A DNA stretch of 15,710 nucleotides. Source: an uncultured Collinsella sp. Its GTDB lineage: Bacteria > Actinomycetota > Coriobacteriia > Coriobacteriales > Coriobacteriaceae. The notes below the pieces were generated by a model. It did not search any database, was not told where the DNA came from, and was given only the letters and a program-made list of their open reading frames with translations. The position numbers and the translations under genes were made by a program. The DNA lies in the NCBI GenBank assembly GCA_902479205.1, contig CABSNX010000019.1, forward strand, positions 1-15,710, written 5' to 3'. Below are positions 14,140 through 15,710 of the stretch, one piece after another. Numbering within the stretch: the stretch's first letter is position 1; every line of letters begins with the position of its first letter.

Positions 14140-14206
14140 AGTTGCGGTGAAATACGGACTGTTTTTCGGCTTTTATGGCCCATGTAGTCCGTATTTCACC
14201 GCAACT
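14140..14206 (+). repeat. 21-bp inverted-repeat hairpin, left copy
   Basis: A perfect 21-bp inverted repeat: the left arm 14140-14160 begins AGTTGCGGTG and ends TACGGACT, and the right arm 14186-14206 is its exact complement. The 25-base loop begins GTTTTT and runs to a T before AGTCC. The same 21-mer pair recurs at 15425-15490 in opposite orientation, as shown by the loop sequences and flanking CATCCC-type sequence. No T-tract follows. Together the two copies bracket the 14392-15390 gene. Confidence 0.9.
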
Positions 14207-14391
14207 AATTGTAAGGGTGGATTTTGATGCCGTTGGGAGGGTCGTAGCGACCATCTACCGAGAGTGGAAATATTTTTTGAAGCTCTGACCTGCGACGTCA
14301 AGCTTTTGGTCAGCTTTTGGCAAGGTATTTAAATGCCGTTCTGCGATAGCGTAAAGGCGTTCACTCGTTCTTGACTGTTATGGTGCGGGTC
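14207..14391. other. Gene-free stretch before the AbiEi-like gene
   Basis: This AT-richer stretch has no convincing coding frame. AGCTTTTGG is repeated at 14301-14309 and 14312-14320. TTGGTC (14306-14311) and TTAAAT (14329-14334), 17 bases apart, make a weak promoter candidate for the next gene. No clear ribosome binding site is seen before any possible start codon. Confidence 0.35.
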
Positions 14392-15390
14392 ATGTCCAAT
14401 AAAGCTAAACATTTTCCGAAGTCATATGCCAAGATGCTGTTTTCCGCTCTCGGGATTCATCATGACGAGCAGCTATTGATAACGACTGATCCTTGGGATG
14501 AGCGGCGCGCGCGTGAGCTTATGCAGGAAGAGCTTTTAATTCGACTCTATAACCATGTGTACGCCGATCCTGTTTATTGGAGCCACCTTGACGTGGAAGC
14601 CCGCATTTTCCAGCTTGCATCTGCTATTGCGGCCGTCGAACCGGATGCCATTTTCTGCGGTTCAACGGCGGCATTGCTGTACGGTATCGGCTCTGCTTAC
14701 TCGCTGCTTAATGCCGTTCAGATGTTGTTGCCGAGATCTACCAGGCGCGATACATATGAGTTCGTTGAGTATCGTCGATGGCGCCCAGGTGAGTTATGGC
14801 GGCTCGGCCCGTTTACGCTGACGGACCCCTATCGGACGGTGGTCGATATTGCCCGCGCGAGTGCATTTCGGTATGCGCTTGGCTACGCCGATGGATTGGC
14901 TCGTGAGTATGATGTCGACCGCGAGGAGCTGCGTGCGTATGCACAGGCCAATTGTCGCGGTTTGCATGGCATCGCCCGTGCGTTTGGCGTGTTCGAGCAT
15001 ATGGACGGGAGGTCGGATAACGGGGGAGAGTCCGAGGCGCGAGCGGCAATGATCCTTGCTGGAGTCGTTGCGCCTGAGCTTCAGGTTGAGATTGCTCGAC
15101 CAGGAAATGCCGGCTATTATCTGGCAGATTATGGTTGGCGGATGCCAGATGGGTCATGGATGTTGGCAGAGCTTCATGGTTTGGGTAAGTTTGAGGACGA
15201 AACTCAAAAAGATTTGGAACATGCTGCGGCAAAAACTTATCGAGCCGCCTTATTGCGCGATGCGAACTTACGTGCCATGGGTCATAACGTCATTCATTTC
15301 AAGCTATCGGACACATATGATGTCGAAGAGTTTGGCGCTATGATGCGCGGCTACGGTATCCCAACTACAAAGCCTTTTGCGGATTCCTGA
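14392..15390 (+). CDS. AbiEi-like antitoxin-domain protein with DUF559/Vsr-like C-terminus, hypothetical
   Basis: A 332-residue protein if begun at ATG 14392; ATG 14380 and TTG 14371 are in frame and none has a clear ribosome site. Its codon use is visibly less GC-rich than its neighbours. Residues about 30-165 follow the pattern of AbiEi-type proteins: an arginine-rich start, LIRLYNHVYADPVYWSHLD, then DAIFCGSTAALLYGI and FTLTDPYRTVVDIARA. The C-terminal third (ESEARAAMILAGVVAPELQV, ADYGWRMPDGSWMLAELHGL, NVIHFKLSDTYDVEEF) resembles the Vsr/DUF559 nuclease fold with an E-x-H-G in place of the more usual E-x-D-G. No AbiEii nucleotidyltransferase toxin is next to it. It is bracketed by two hairpin repeats, suggesting a mobile or horizontally acquired cassette. 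Function unproven. Confidence 0.7.
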   Translation: MSNKAKHFPKSYAKMLFSALGIHHDEQLLITTDPWDERRARELMQEELLIRLYNHVYADPVYWSHLDVEARIFQLASAIAAVEPDAIFCGSTAALLYGIGSAYSLLNAVQMLLPRSTRRDTYEFVEYRRWRPGELWRLGPFTLTDPYRTVVDIARASAFRYALGYADGLAREYDVDREELRAYAQANCRGLHGIARAFGVFEHMDGRSDNGGESEARAAMILAGVVAPELQVEIARPGNAGYYLADYGWRMPDGSWMLAELHGLGKFEDETQKDLEHAAAKTYRAALLRDANLRAMGHNVIHFKLSDTYDVEEFGAMMRGYGIPTTKPFADS

Positions 15391-15422
15391 TAGCAGAGAC
15401 AACCGACTCCGCCGCCCAACAA

Positions 15423-15492
15423 TAAGTTGCGGTGAAATACGGACTAAAGGCTACTCAGAGACATAAAACAGTCCGTATTTCACCGCAACTTA
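15423..15492 (-). repeat. 21-bp inverted-repeat hairpin, right copy
   Basis: The same 21-mer inverted repeat as at 14140-14206 (arms 15425-15445 and 15470-15490), here extended to 23 bp by flanking TA/TA. The 24-base loop, read on the reverse strand, begins GTTTT and ends in T before AGTCC as in the left copy, so this copy is inverted relative to it. It sits between two convergent genes and could also slow transcription from both sides, but no T-tract is present. Confidence 0.9.
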
Positions 15493-15505
15493 GGGTGGGA
15501 TGGGG

Positions 15506-15684
15506 CTAGTGGCGGGATTGGTGGCGGAGCTTGTCGATGGTGGAGTCGGTGCTTCGGCTGCGGGCTTCGGCGGCGCGGTCGCGGGCTTCGGCGGCGCGGT
15601 CGCGGGCGTCGGCTGCGGTTTGGCGCTTGCGACGGTAATCAATCATGCCTTGGATGATGGGCTTGCCAAAGCTCACGACATCAT
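15506..15684 (-). CDS. C-terminal fragment of a reverse-strand protein with charged repeat helix
   Basis: On the reverse strand the frame is open from the end of genuine sequence at 15684 to a TAG at 15508-15506, giving 58 residues that begin DVVSFGKPIIQGMIDYRRKR. Then ARDRAAE occurs twice in tandem with a further imperfect unit, followed by STIDKLRHQSRH. The alternating Ala/Arg/Glu pattern suggests a long, probably coiled, charged helix. The 5' part is missing because the contig ends. It converges on the AbiEi-like gene. Function cannot be assigned; the absence of stops and the protein-like repeat favour a real gene. Confidence 0.5.
15560..15601 (-). repeat. Tandem 21-bp repeat coding for a seven-residue unit
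   Basis: Two identical adjacent 21-base units (15560-15580 and 15581-15601), with a degenerate third beginning at 15602, encode the seven-residue ARDRAAE-type unit of the reverse-strand gene. Unit length keeps the frame, so copy number could vary between strains. Confidence 0.8.
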
Positions 15685-15710
15685 CTGTCTCTTATACACA
15701 TCTGACGCTG
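15685..15710. other. Tn5/Nextera adapter sequence (artefact)
   Basis: The last 26 bases start with CTGTCTCTTATACACATCT, the 19-base Tn5 mosaic end used in Nextera libraries, and continue GACGCTG exactly as the standard read-primer adapter does in reverse complement. This is untrimmed library sequence, not genome, and marks the contig end. Confidence 0.97.

Noticed and set aside
13883..14183. Reverse-strand frames over the tRNAs with GNRTRV and GFEPATS-like peptides
   Set aside because: These peptides are a well-known false product of antisense tRNA sequence.
14140..15492. CRISPR array based on the repeated 21-mer
   Set aside because: There are four half-copies arranged as two hairpins over 1 kb apart around a gene, not direct repeats with regular spacers.
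15423..15492. Ordinary rho-independent terminator between the convergent genes
   Set aside because: The hairpin is long and perfect but no T-tract follows on either strand, and the same sequence occurs elsewhere as a repeat.

Overview
The window is high-GC DNA with a dense, mostly forward-strand gene layout. Its content (two double-cubane-cluster type 2-hydroxyacyl-CoA dehydratase paralogues with their activator, a selenocysteine-containing SelD, YedF, a molybdate transporter) points to a strict anaerobe. My best guess is a gut Coriobacteriia member close to Collinsella; that is inferred from codon style and gene content, not from any search. The right end (15685-15710) is Tn5/Nextera library adapter, so this is the end of an assembled contig and the last gene there is truncated by assembly.

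Layout. 1-1546: the end of moeA and a mogA/moaB-type gene (molybdenum cofactor synthesis). 1625-5259: an AT-rich promoter with repeated TATCA half-sites, then modA, a modB with an unusual exported N-terminal domain, modC, and a strong terminator. 5281-9163: a long leader with an operator-like site, a promoter and hairpins, then two DCCP-family reductase genes and their ATP-dependent activator. Each reductase gene is followed by a copy of one ~100-nt structured element, and the two copies differ by compensatory base-pair changes. 9234-12374: a selenium module (selD with in-frame UGA, yedF, a DUF3343 gene, a cysteine desulfurase). 12398-13809: terminator and a BrnQ branched-chain amino acid carrier. 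13821-14105: promoter, tRNA-Pro(UGG), tRNA-Gly(UCC), terminator. 14140-15492: a lower-GC AbiEi/DUF559-like gene bracketed by two copies, in opposite orientation, of a perfect 21-bp hairpin repeat. 15506-15684: C-terminal end of a reverse-strand gene with a repetitive charged helix.

How it fits together. MoeA and MogA insert molybdenum into molybdopterin and ModABC imports molybdate. SelD makes selenophosphate, while the desulfurase, YedF and DUF3343 protein probably deliver or handle selenium. Side by side they suggest supply for molybdenum/selenium enzymes encoded elsewhere (formate dehydrogenase or selenium-dependent molybdenum hydroxylase are candidates). The reductases and activator form a low-potential electron-transfer system with an unknown substrate. 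A similar sequence, TTATCA-N2-CGAGA, lies upstream of both modA and the reductase operon and may mean shared control.

Most interesting signals: the twin covarying element at 6942-7043 and 8241-8344; the hairpin-flanked cassette at 14140-15492; the leader at about 5391-5642; the extra domain on ModB.
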